Of a DNA stretch of 64,000 nucleotides, positions 35,599 through 43,674 are shown piece by piece (the first letter of the stretch is position 1; each line of letters starts with the position of its first letter). Made by a program: the position numbers and the translations under genes. A model generated the notes under the pieces. It was not told the DNA's origin, made no database searches, and saw nothing but the letters and a program-made list of their open reading frames with translations. Source of the stretch: Chryseosolibacter sp049791675 (GTDB taxonomy: Bacteria; Bacteroidota; Bacteroidia; Cytophagales; Cyclobacteriaceae); NCBI GenBank assembly GCA_049791675.1, contig JBARAD010000104.1:1-64000 (forward strand), read 5' to 3'.

Positions 35599-36663
35599 AT
35601 GACGAAGGTTGCCAGCTGGTTACTCGTTGCCATCTTTTTACTGTCGGGCTGGAACGAAGTATTCGGCCAGTTGGATCGCAATACGCTTCGCAGGAACAAT
35701 AAACGTCTGATGACGTACCGCGGTAAGAAGTCCAGTTTCAGCAAAGAAAAGCGGTATTCTTCCCTTGGCCTGTCCGTGAACGCCCTGAACTACTACGGTG
35801 ATCTGGCCCCAAACCCCGGCCGTTTCAGCACCGATATTTCCTTTACGCGCCCAGCCCTTGGGTTAACCTTTTCGCAAAGGCTCGGCCCCCGTTATTCGAT
35901 CAGCGCCGGCCTGATGTACGGAACGTTGCGGGGTTCTGACTTTACCTCCGCCGACCCGAATGATCTGGAGAATGGAAAATTTCGCTATCTCCGAAATTTG
36001 TCATTCAGAAACCGTATCAAAGAACTTTCAGCCCTGGCCATCTTTGACCTCTTCGAAAACCAGGCAACTTACCTTAGCCGTATCAAGTGGACCCCGTACG
36101 CGTTTGGCGGGTTGGCCGTCTTTCACCACAACCCCCAGGCCATCGCCCCGGCAGTGGGCCTGGATAATCAACCCCTGGCCGAAGCAGGCCAATGGGTCAA
36201 TTTGCGGAAGCTGGGAACCGAAGGGCAATATGCCAACCTGCTGGCCACAGATGCCAATGACGGTCTCAAACCCTATAATTTAATACAGCTGGCTATACCA
36301 TTTGGAGTGGGGCTGCGTTTCAAAGTACATGAAGTGGTAGACTTTTCGGCAGAAATTGCCTTCAGGTATCTGTTCACCGACTATATAGATGACGTAAGCA
36401 GAAATTATGTCGACCTGGGCGTGCTGGATTCGGAGTTGGCAAGAGCTTTGTCCTACCGAAGCAATGAAATAACAGGTGGGGATGTGGCGCGCGAGCCAAT
36501 GGTTGCGAGAAATGGCGTCACCTATAATTTGATCAATGGTTATGGGCATGAGTACCCTACAAATATACGGGGCAGGAAAAACAACAATGATATCTTTACC
36601 GTGGGAACACTTCGCTTTTCCTATATTCTCGGCAAATCCATGCACCGGGCAAAATTCAGGTAA
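35599..36663 (+). CDS. DUF6089-type outer-membrane beta-barrel protein, first copy
   Basis: 354 residues with a signal peptide (WLLVAIFLLSGWNEVFG). Alternating beta-strand segments such as SSLGLSVNALNYYGDLAPNPG, RYSISAGLMYG, LIQLAIPFGVGLRFKVH and DFSAEIAFRYLFTDYIDDVS suit an outer-membrane barrel of about eight strands. Glycine/aromatic girdle residues close each strand. The Bacteroidota DUF6089 genes commonly sit beside uppS and bamA, as here, but the protein's function is not established. It may belong to the outer-membrane assembly apparatus. Confidence 0.82.
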   Translation: MTKVASWLLVAIFLLSGWNEVFGQLDRNTLRRNNKRLMTYRGKKSSFSKEKRYSSLGLSVNALNYYGDLAPNPGRFSTDISFTRPALGLTFSQRLGPRYSISAGLMYGTLRGSDFTSADPNDLENGKFRYLRNLSFRNRIKELSALAIFDLFENQATYLSRIKWTPYAFGGLAVFHHNPQAIAPAVGLDNQPLAEAGQWVNLRKLGTEGQYANLLATDANDGLKPYNLIQLAIPFGVGLRFKVHEVVDFSAEIAFRYLFTDYIDDVSRNYVDLGVLDSELARALSYRSNEITGGDVAREPMVARNGVTYNLINGYGHEYPTNIRGRKNNNDIFTVGTLRFSYILGKSMHRAKFR

Positions 36664-36735
36664 GGATAGAGGTGTCAGCTATTGGAATCCCGGTACTAAC
36701 GGTCTCCATAACTTTAAATACATTAAATTTTCCAG

Positions 36736-37413
36736 ATGAGAACATTTTGGGTGGTTGGTTTCATGTTGGCGGCGTATTCGCTTTCCGCTCAAAAGTCCGA
36801 AGTCGGTTTTGGCATTGGAACCCTGAATTACACAGGCGACCTCGCCCGAACTTATAATATATTGAATTCGCGGCCAGCGGCCACGCTGTTCTACAGGGCT
36901 AACCTCAGCCAGGTCGTGAGCCTGCGTGCCGCGATCACCGGAGGCAGTATCGGGGCGAGCGACAAGCGGCCTATCGATGCCTTTGCTGAACAACGCGACG
37001 CCTCATTCAGTCTCTTTCTTATGGAAGCATCCACCGTCATGGAGTATCACTTTATGAACTGGCGCGATGATAAACACATCATGCGATTCACGCCCTACCT
37101 TTTCGGAGGACTTGGAATATTTGGGATCTCCGGTACGCAAAGCAAATCTTCCGAATACAGCAACGTTCAGGGGGCTATACCTTTCGGTCTCGGGATGAAA
37201 TACATTGTTAACCCCAAGTGGTACGTGTCGCTTGAATTCGGAGCGCGGAAAACCTTTTTTGATCACCTGGACAATGTCTCCGCCGGCAGCAACCGGCTGG
37301 TAAAAAATTATCAGTACGGAAACCCCTATGATAACGACGTCTACTATTTTGTGGGCTTCAGTCTGACCCGCACCTTTTACGATATCCCCTGTCCTACCAA
37401 CCCCTACAAATAA
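36736..37413 (+). CDS. DUF6089-type outer-membrane beta-barrel protein, second copy
   Basis: 225 residues. A signal peptide (MRTFWVVGFMLAAYSLSAQ) precedes barrel strands like those of the upstream gene: SEVGFGIGTLNYTGDLA corresponds to LSVNALNYYGDLA there, and LFGGLGIFGISG, GAIPFGLGMKYIVNPKWYVSLEFGAR follow. The shared N-terminal motif and order show that the two genes are divergent paralogues. This one is shorter by about 130 residues. It lies 78 bp ahead of uppS. Confidence 0.84.
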   Translation: MRTFWVVGFMLAAYSLSAQKSEVGFGIGTLNYTGDLARTYNILNSRPAATLFYRANLSQVVSLRAAITGGSIGASDKRPIDAFAEQRDASFSLFLMEASTVMEYHFMNWRDDKHIMRFTPYLFGGLGIFGISGTQSKSSEYSNVQGAIPFGLGMKYIVNPKWYVSLEFGARKTFFDHLDNVSAGSNRLVKNYQYGNPYDNDVYYFVGFSLTRTFYDIPCPTNPYK

Positions 37414-37475
37414 ACCGCAATTGACTGGCAATAGCAGTATCTGTTAATTAACCATTCTCCTTAAATTTTTTTACC

Positions 37476-37483
37476 TAATTTTG
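37476..37483 (+). promoter_or_regulatory. TAnnTTTG box immediately upstream of uppS
   Basis: TAATTTTG is an exact -7 element and ends 7 bp before the GTG start codon of uppS. If used, it would give a very short or leaderless uppS mRNA. I find no TTTG at the -33 position, so this remains tentative. Confidence 0.4.
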
Positions 37484-37490
37484 CGACCCC

Positions 37491-38243
37491 GTGGGATCAT
37501 TCAAGGAAAATATAGACTTTAACAATTTACCCAAGCACGTCGCCGTGATCATGGACGGCAATGGCAGGTGGGCAAAGAAGAAAGGTGCCAGACGCATCTT
37601 CGGCCACCGGAATGCCGTTCAGGCAGTTCGCGATGTGACCGAGGCATCCGGGGAACTTGGCATAAAGTATCTGACCCTGTACGCATTTTCCACCGAAAAC
37701 TGGTCGAGACCAAAAGAAGAAGTGGAAGGCCTGATGGAATTGCTGGTAAACACGCTCAAACAGGAAATCGGGACCCTGATGGAGAACCAGGTGAAGCTGA
37801 AGACCATCGGAGATACTTCCCATTTACCCGCCAATTGCCAGAAAAATCTTGAATGGGCCATAAACGAAACAAAGGACAACAGTGGCCTCACGCTGATCCT
37901 GGCTTTGAGTTACAGCGGCCGTTGGGAGATCCTCGAAGCGGTAAAACGGATTGCCACCGAAGCCAGGGATGGAAAACTTGATATTTCTTCCATAAATGAA
38001 GCCACCTTTGGCAACTATTTGAAGACTTCCGGCATCCCTGATCCAGAGCTCCTGATCAGAACCAGTGGCGAGTTACGCATCAGTAATTTCCTGCTCTGGC
38101 AAATTGCTTACACAGAACTTTATATAACGCCGACCCTTTGGCCTGATTTCAGAAAAGAGCATTTATATGAAGCAATCTGGTCCTACCAGCAGCGCGAACG
38201 CAGATTTGGCAAAACAAGTGAACAATTGAATCCGGTTAGTTGA
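37491..38243 (+). CDS. uppS: Undecaprenyl diphosphate synthase (GTG start)
   Basis: 250 residues. HVAVIMDGNGRWAKKKG contains the catalytic Asp22, and DPELLIRTSGELRISNFLLWQ is the IPP-binding signature. UppS condenses eight IPP with farnesyl diphosphate to form the lipid carrier for peptidoglycan and O-antigen synthesis. The start is the GTG at 37491; GSFKENIDFNNLPKHVA in front of the DGNG motif matches Bacteroidota UppS N-termini and no better ATG exists. The stop overlaps the bamA start by 1 bp (TGATG). Confidence 0.96.
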   Translation: MGSFKENIDFNNLPKHVAVIMDGNGRWAKKKGARRIFGHRNAVQAVRDVTEASGELGIKYLTLYAFSTENWSRPKEEVEGLMELLVNTLKQEIGTLMENQVKLKTIGDTSHLPANCQKNLEWAINETKDNSGLTLILALSYSGRWEILEAVKRIATEARDGKLDISSINEATFGNYLKTSGIPDPELLIRTSGELRISNFLLWQIAYTELYITPTLWPDFRKEHLYEAIWSYQQRERRFGKTSEQLNPVS

Positions 38244-40948
38244 TGAAAAGAATTTTAATTATCACCCTGTTTCTCGGGGTGGCTTTCGATACATGGTCGC
38301 AATTCAGGAGGGGCCGCGAACGCGATAACCAAGCCGTTCAGGAACAGCAGGGGCCGCTGAATTACGCCAATCCGGCGGAATATACCATCGCCGGGATCGA
38401 AGTAACCGGTATTGAGATCCTCGACAAAAATGCCATGATCTCCATCTCCGGACTGAAGGTAGGCGATAAGATCAAAATTCCCGGCGATGCTATCGCAGGC
38501 GCTATTCGCAAGATATGGAAGTACGGTCTGGTGGGTGATGTCTCTATCGTGGTAGACAGAATCGAGGGCTCAAATGTTTACCTGGTCATCAACCTGGCCG
38601 AGCGGTCAAGACTTACTGCTTTTTACTTCAGCGGAATCTCAAAAGGGCAGGAGTCAGGATTGAAGGAAGACCTGAATCTTATCCGCGGCAAGATCGTCAA
38701 CGATGCAATGGTCCGGAATACGGAGCTCGCCGTGAAAAAATATTTTGTGAAAAAAGGGTTTCTCAATACAGAAGTGAAAGTCATCCAGGAAGTGGATACG
38801 CTCAATAGTGATGGAATCAAGTTGAGGATTCAGGTCGATCCGAAGTCAAAAGTAAAGATCCATAAGATCTCCTTTGAGGGAAATGATAACATCGCTGAGG
38901 GCGCCCTGAAAAAGCGGATGAAAAAAACCAAGGAACACGCGCGTTTCGTTTTACACCGCACCATCTTGCAAAACATTTTTAAACCGAGAAAGTATCTGGT
39001 CGGAGAACCCTACGAAGCAAGCTGGAGAGACGTAAAAAAATTCCTGGGTAACAATGTAAAGCTGAACGTTTTCGCCGGATCAAAATTCATTCAATCAGAG
39101 TATGAAGCGGACAAACAAAAGATAATTGACTACTACAATACCAAGGGCTACCGCGATGCGGAGATCCTCTCGGATTCCATCTATAGTCACAACGACAGAA
39201 CGATCAACATCGCTTTCAAAATCCACGAAGGACCGAAATATTACTTCCGCAATATCATCTGGAGCGGAAATTTTATCTACACAGACAGACAATTAAGCAC
39301 CGTTCTCGCCATCGGAAAAGGCGATGTATACAACAAGGAACTGATCCAGCGAAAACTGACATTCAATCCGAAGGGAATGGATATCAGCGGACTGTATATG
39401 GACGACGGCTATCTGTTCTTCCGCATCAATCCGGTAGAAGTAGCCGTAGCAGGTGACAGTATCGATGTAGAGATGCGCATCTTCGAAGGCGAGCAGGCCA
39501 CGATCGATGAAGTTACCATCACAGGGAATGAACGCACCAGCGATCACGTGATCCGCCGCGAACTGATGACAATCCCCGGCCGCAAATTCAGCAGGTCGGA
39601 TATCATCCGCACGCAGCAAAGTCTTTCACAACTCGGCTATTTCGCTCCTGAAAAAGTGAATCCTAACCTTGAACCAAACCAGGCCGATGGAACTGTGAAT
39701 GTTGAATGGCAGGTCGAAGAGCAGTCCAATGACCAGATTGAATTGTCAGGTGGATGGGGCGGTTACTACGGCTTCGTTGGAACGTTAGGTCTGACATTTA
39801 ATAATTTCTCGCTGCGGAATATTCCCAAATTGCACAACTGGAAACCGTTGCCGGTAGGAGACGGGCAGCGTTTGCAGATGCGTGTTCAGGCAAACGGTCG
39901 TCAATACCAGAGCTATAGCTTCTCCTTCACTGAGCCCTGGCTGGGTGGACGCAAGCCTCACTCATTTACAGTGAGTCTCAACAGCTCTGTTCAACGCTCC
40001 CTCTTCGGTTACGGCTACTCTTCGTTGCCGGACCCTACCGATGAAACACCTACCCTGAAAGTAAACAGTATTACCGTTGGTCTGGGCCGAAGACTTGAGT
40101 GGCCTGATAATTACTTCACGCTGACAAACTCAGTTTCGCTGCTGCGCTATACACTCGATAACTGGTTCTCCGGAGGTTTAGGCTTTACGGATGGTAATGC
40201 GAACAGCTTCACCTTCAATACAACATTGTCCAGGAGAAGTGTCAATGAGATCATGTACCCTTCACAAGGTTCGGAAATATCACTTAGCCTGACGCTCACT
40301 CCGCCGCATTCCATGTGGAGGAAGATCGATTATGCCACGGCATCAAATGCTGAAAAATTCAGCTGGATCGAATTCCATAAGTGGATGTTTGACGCGAAAT
40401 ACTACCTGCCTCTTGACAGTAAAAAGAAACTCGTCATTGAAGCCAAAGCGCATTTCGGTTTCATCGGCTCCTATACGGACAAAGCGGGCATCGGGCCTTT
40501 CGAACGATTCTTCCTCGGAGGTGACGGCCTTGCCGGCGGATTTAACTCATTCCTACTGGGACAGGAGATCATCGGGTTGAGAGGTTATGAAAACAACAAA
40601 GTCACCCCTCCGTTGTATGACCGTTACGGAGAAAGAGGCATTGGAAATGATGTCCAGGGTGGCATTGTCTATGATAAATTAGGCATCGAACTTCGTTACC
40701 CTGTTACGACCGGAAGCGCGGCAACTATTTATGGATTCGCCTTTACGGAAGCTGGTAATAACTGGAGCAATTATGAGGACTTTAATCCGTTTAAGTTATA
40801 CAAATCGGCCGGTTTCGGTGCGCGGATCTTTATGCCAGCTTTCGGGTTGATCGGATTAAATTGGGCGTACGGGTTTGATACCCTGCCATACGCCACGGAA
40901 CCTAGCGGCTCGCAGTTCCACTTCACTATCGGACAGCAAATCAGGTAG
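38243..40948 (+). CDS. bamA: BamA/Omp85 outer-membrane assembly factor
   Basis: 901 residues from the ATG at 38243 (a TTG one codon upstream is also in frame). Signal peptide (ILIITLFLGVAFDTWS), then about five POTRA repeats (IAGIEVTGIEILDKNAMIS, FEGNDNIAEGALKK, VTITGNERTSDHVIRREL), then a 16-strand barrel from residue 490 on, ending FHFTIGQQIR. GGDGLAGGFNSFLLGQEIIGLRGYEN includes the conserved lid-loop RGY. BamA inserts beta-barrel proteins into the outer membrane. An elongated second POTRA region with a Lys-rich insert (KKRMKKTKEHARF) is typical of the phylum. Confidence 0.96.
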   Translation: MKRILIITLFLGVAFDTWSQFRRGRERDNQAVQEQQGPLNYANPAEYTIAGIEVTGIEILDKNAMISISGLKVGDKIKIPGDAIAGAIRKIWKYGLVGDVSIVVDRIEGSNVYLVINLAERSRLTAFYFSGISKGQESGLKEDLNLIRGKIVNDAMVRNTELAVKKYFVKKGFLNTEVKVIQEVDTLNSDGIKLRIQVDPKSKVKIHKISFEGNDNIAEGALKKRMKKTKEHARFVLHRTILQNIFKPRKYLVGEPYEASWRDVKKFLGNNVKLNVFAGSKFIQSEYEADKQKIIDYYNTKGYRDAEILSDSIYSHNDRTINIAFKIHEGPKYYFRNIIWSGNFIYTDRQLSTVLAIGKGDVYNKELIQRKLTFNPKGMDISGLYMDDGYLFFRINPVEVAVAGDSIDVEMRIFEGEQATIDEVTITGNERTSDHVIRRELMTIPGRKFSRSDIIRTQQSLSQLGYFAPEKVNPNLEPNQADGTVNVEWQVEEQSNDQIELSGGWGGYYGFVGTLGLTFNNFSLRNIPKLHNWKPLPVGDGQRLQMRVQANGRQYQSYSFSFTEPWLGGRKPHSFTVSLNSSVQRSLFGYGYSSLPDPTDETPTLKVNSITVGLGRRLEWPDNYFTLTNSVSLLRYTLDNWFSGGLGFTDGNANSFTFNTTLSRRSVNEIMYPSQGSEISLSLTLTPPHSMWRKIDYATASNAEKFSWIEFHKWMFDAKYYLPLDSKKKLVIEAKAHFGFIGSYTDKAGIGPFERFFLGGDGLAGGFNSFLLGQEIIGLRGYENNKVTPPLYDRYGERGIGNDVQGGIVYDKLGIELRYPVTTGSAATIYGFAFTEAGNNWSNYEDFNPFKLYKSAGFGARIFMPAFGLIGLNWAYGFDTLPYATEPSGSQFHFTIGQQIR

Positions 40949-40950
40949 TT

Positions 40951-41487
40951 ATGCGGGTTTATTTAATTACGTTTTTTTTTCTCATTTTCGGCCTGAATTT
41001 TGTCAATGCTCAGCGGTTCGGATACATTGACACCGATTTCATCCTGAATAAAATGCCCGATTACCAAAAGGCGCAGGAAGAAATCAACCAGCTGTCGCAA
41101 GCCTGGGAGAAGGAAGTGCAGGACATGAGTAAGGAGATTCAGTCCATGTACAGCGCCTTTCAGGCAGAGCAGGTGCTTCTGACGGAAGAGATGAAAAAGG
41201 AGCGTACCGCGGCAATCCAGAAGAAAGAAGTGGAGATGAAAGAATATCAAAAAAAGGTATTCGGCTTCGGCGGGCTCTACTTTCTGAAGCAGCAGGAACT
41301 TGTCAAACCTGTTCAGGATAAAGTGTGGGACGCTGTGGATAAAGTCGCCAAACAAAATAACCTGGCCATTGTATTTGACAAAGCAGGTGAATTGGTAATG
41401 ATATACACCGACCCGAGGTATGACTATACGGATTTTGTGCTTGATGAACTGGGGCTTGGTGACCCTAACGATAAGATTAAAAACTAA
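40951..41487 (+). CDS. OmpH/Skp-family periplasmic chaperone, first copy
   Basis: 178 residues. Signal peptide (LITFFFLIFGLNFVNAQ), then the Skp head strand RFGYIDTDFILNKMPDYQKAQ and a long coiled coil (WEKEVQDMSKEIQSMYSAFQ ... EMKEYQKKVFGF), returning to VAKQNNLAIVFDKAG. Skp trimers hold unfolded outer-membrane proteins in the periplasm. The gene begins 2 bp after bamA ends, the conserved order for delivery of substrates to BamA. Confidence 0.94.
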   Translation: MRVYLITFFFLIFGLNFVNAQRFGYIDTDFILNKMPDYQKAQEEINQLSQAWEKEVQDMSKEIQSMYSAFQAEQVLLTEEMKKERTAAIQKKEVEMKEYQKKVFGFGGLYFLKQQELVKPVQDKVWDAVDKVAKQNNLAIVFDKAGELVMIYTDPRYDYTDFVLDELGLGDPNDKIKN

Positions 41488-41502
41488 ATTGAATAAACTC
41501 CA

Positions 41503-42069
41503 ATGAGAAAACTTGTTTTACTATTTGTGCTTGCCGCAGGAATGATCACCGCCCAGGCGCAAACTCCTACTGCATCTTCCAAAATCGGTTTTGCTGATGT
41601 CGATTATATTTTCAGCCAGATGCCTGAAGCAAAACAGATTGACACAGAATTGAAATCTACGCAGCAGCAACTGAAGAATCAGATCGATTCAAAGTCTCAG
41701 GAGTTTCAGAAAAAATTGGCTGACTATCAGGCAAATCTAGGTACCATGCTGGACGCGGTTCGTCAGAACACTGAACGCGAGCTCACGCAACTGCAGGAAA
41801 ACCTGCAGAAACTTCAGCAGGATGCCCAGGTTACTATCCAGAACAAGCAAACTCAGCTGATGGAGCCCGTTTACAAGAAGGTGGGAAAAGCCATCGAAGA
41901 CGTAGCTAAAGAAAACGGATATACTTTTGTTCTGAATCAGCAGATCGGCGGGTTGGATGTGATCCTTTATGGTGATGAAAACAATGATGTATCTGACCTG
42001 GTGCTGAAGAAATTAGGTGTAACGCCCAAGCCTGCTACCGGCACGCAGAGCAATCAGCCCAAACAATAA
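41503..42069 (+). CDS. OmpH/Skp-family periplasmic chaperone, second copy
   Basis: 188 residues. Signal peptide (LVLLFVLAAGMITAQAQ), then KIGFADVDYIFSQMPEAKQID, the same head as the first copy, a glutamine-rich coiled coil (LKNQIDSKSQEFQKKLADYQ) and VAKENGYTFVLNQQ. It is 15 bp downstream of the first ompH. Two diverged copies may form mixed or separate trimers with different clients. The operon ends at a clear terminator. Confidence 0.94.
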   Translation: MRKLVLLFVLAAGMITAQAQTPTASSKIGFADVDYIFSQMPEAKQIDTELKSTQQQLKNQIDSKSQEFQKKLADYQANLGTMLDAVRQNTERELTQLQENLQKLQQDAQVTIQNKQTQLMEPVYKKVGKAIEDVAKENGYTFVLNQQIGGLDVILYGDENNDVSDLVLKKLGVTPKPATGTQSNQPKQ

Positions 42070-42088
42070 ACAGGATTTGACGTCCTTC

Positions 42089-42120
42089 AAGCCTTCCTGA
42101 ACAGGGAAGGCTTTTTTTTT
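42089..42120 (+). terminator. Terminator of the nadK-uppS-bamA-ompH run
   Basis: Inverted repeat AAGCCTTCC (42089-42097) / GGAAGGCTT (42105-42113), 7-nt loop, then a run of about eight T. It lies 20 bp after the second ompH stop. The stem is the same nine bases as in the tRNA-Phe terminator. Confidence 0.9.
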
Positions 42121-42163
42121 GAATAATATTTGCGAACGCTACATTGTTATATTTTGTGACCGA

Positions 42164-43087
42164 ATGATCTATCCACCAAAACTGAAAGCCGGCGATATGG
42201 TTGGCATCGTTGCTCCGGCCCGGAAAATTTCTCCCGGACAAGTTGAGGGTGCCCTGAAGACACTGCAATGCTGGGGCTTGAAACCCCGGCTGGCAAAAAA
42301 TATCTTCTCATCGAAGCATTCCTATCTGTCAGGAACCGATGACGAACGCCGTGAGGATTTTCAAAACATGATCGATGATCCGGAGATAAAGGCCATCTTC
42401 TCCGCCAGAGGAGGTTACGGCAGCACACGCATCATTGAAGATATCGATTTCACTTCTCTAAAGAACTCTCCGAAATGGATCATTGGGTTCAGTGATGTCA
42501 CAGCCTTTCATCTGCGCCTCGCCAGCATCGGAATTGCCAGCATTCATGGCACCATGCCAATCTTTTTCGGTCAGTCGGAAGCGCAGGAATCAGTTGAAAG
42601 CATCCAAAACATACTCTTCGACGGTAGTTGCCACATCGTTTTCGGTGCGGATGGATCGAACCGCCCGGGTCAGGCAACTGCCGCGGTGGTAGGCGGTAAC
42701 CTTTCCCTCATCGTTGACGCGCTGAATACAGCATCTGATCCCGATACGCGCAATAAGATCCTGATCATCGAAGAAGTCGACGAATATTTTTACAAGCTTG
42801 ACAGGATGTTCACACAACTTCGGCGGTCGGGCAAACTAAAAGATCTCGCGGGCCTCATTATCGGCCACATGACGGAAATGAAAAATTCAGACCTTGTCTT
42901 CAGTGAAACGGTGAGTGAAATTGTGTTGCACGCCGTGCGTGATTACGCTTACCCTGTAGCATTCTCGTTTCCGTCAGGTCACCGGAATCCGAATCTCGCC
43001 TGGATTCACGGCGCCCCGGCGACCCTCGCCGTGACCGTACAAAATGCAAGCCTTCACTATCCGAATATATATTCGGAAAACGCATAG
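42164..43087 (+). CDS. LD-carboxypeptidase (peptidase S66)
   Basis: 307 residues from the ATG at 42164; the frame opens from a TTG at 42119, but MIYPPKLKAGDMVGIVAPA is the normal start. ARGGYGSTRII and IGFSDVTAFH (Ser110 as nucleophile) are followed by LIIEEVDEYFYKLDRM (Glu) and PSGHRNPN (His), completing the Ser-His-Glu triad. The enzyme cleaves the L,D bond between meso-diaminopimelate and the terminal D-Ala of muropeptides during peptidoglycan recycling. Its last 31 bp overlap the convergent LysE-type gene. Confidence 0.92.
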   Translation: MIYPPKLKAGDMVGIVAPARKISPGQVEGALKTLQCWGLKPRLAKNIFSSKHSYLSGTDDERREDFQNMIDDPEIKAIFSARGGYGSTRIIEDIDFTSLKNSPKWIIGFSDVTAFHLRLASIGIASIHGTMPIFFGQSEAQESVESIQNILFDGSCHIVFGADGSNRPGQATAAVVGGNLSLIVDALNTASDPDTRNKILIIEEVDEYFYKLDRMFTQLRRSGKLKDLAGLIIGHMTEMKNSDLVFSETVSEIVLHAVRDYAYPVAFSFPSGHRNPNLAWIHGAPATLAVTVQNASLHYPNIYSENA

Positions 43088-43674
43088 AGTCCCAATGCTA
43101 TCAGCACGATACCGGGAGTCTTTTGAAGGAACCGGTTCGTTTTAAAATGTGAGACGACCTTTCGCGCCAGGTATGCCAGCAGCATGAACAAAACCAGTGT
43201 GCCTGTCGAAACACCCAGGAGATACGCATGGATCTCTGCCTTGTCCGACAAGTCAATCCATCCATAGGTTTTGAGGTAAGCCGTCATGGCCATCCAGAAA
43301 GGTATAGCCAGAGGGTTGAGTATACTGAGGAAAACACCTTTCCGAAATCCGCTGGCTTCAAAACGCTGTGAAAATTTCGATGGCCTCGATGAGGACCAAA
43401 GATTAAAAACACCTAGCAGGACCATCACCAGGCCGCCGATCAAATGAAAATTCCGCGTGATCCCGATGGATTGTGTAATGTAGTGCTGAAATTCAATGGC
43501 GATCCAGGCGTAAGGATACTCAATAATCGCAGCCGCCAATGCCATTCTCCATGCCGCATTGATCTGATGATTCAGGCCAAGCTGAATAATGGACAGGTTC
43601 AAAGTCCCGGGCGGAAGGGTTCCAAGAAAACTGAAAAAGAATGCAATGAAGAAAGTATACAGGACCTCTGTCAT
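43057..43674 (-). CDS. LysE-family exporter
   Basis: 205 residues with six hydrophobic helices. FFSFLGTLPPGTLNLSIIQLGL at the start is the LysE/RhtB signature with the Pro-Gly pair. NPLAIPFWMAM follows, and the C-terminus is a hydrophobic helix (VLIALGLYAFSEYIFG). LysE-type carriers export amino acids or small derivatives by proton exchange. The start overlaps the upstream ATP-grasp gene by 4 bp, and the end overlaps the LD-carboxypeptidase gene by 31 bp on the opposite strand. The substrate may be the product of the ATP-grasp enzyme. Confidence 0.85.
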   Translation of the reverse strand: MTEVLYTFFIAFFFSFLGTLPPGTLNLSIIQLGLNHQINAAWRMALAAAIIEYPYAWIAIEFQHYITQSIGITRNFHLIGGLVMVLLGVFNLWSSSRPSKFSQRFEASGFRKGVFLSILNPLAIPFWMAMTAYLKTYGWIDLSDKAEIHAYLLGVSTGTLVLFMLLAYLARKVVSHFKTNRFLQKTPGIVLIALGLYAFSEYIFG

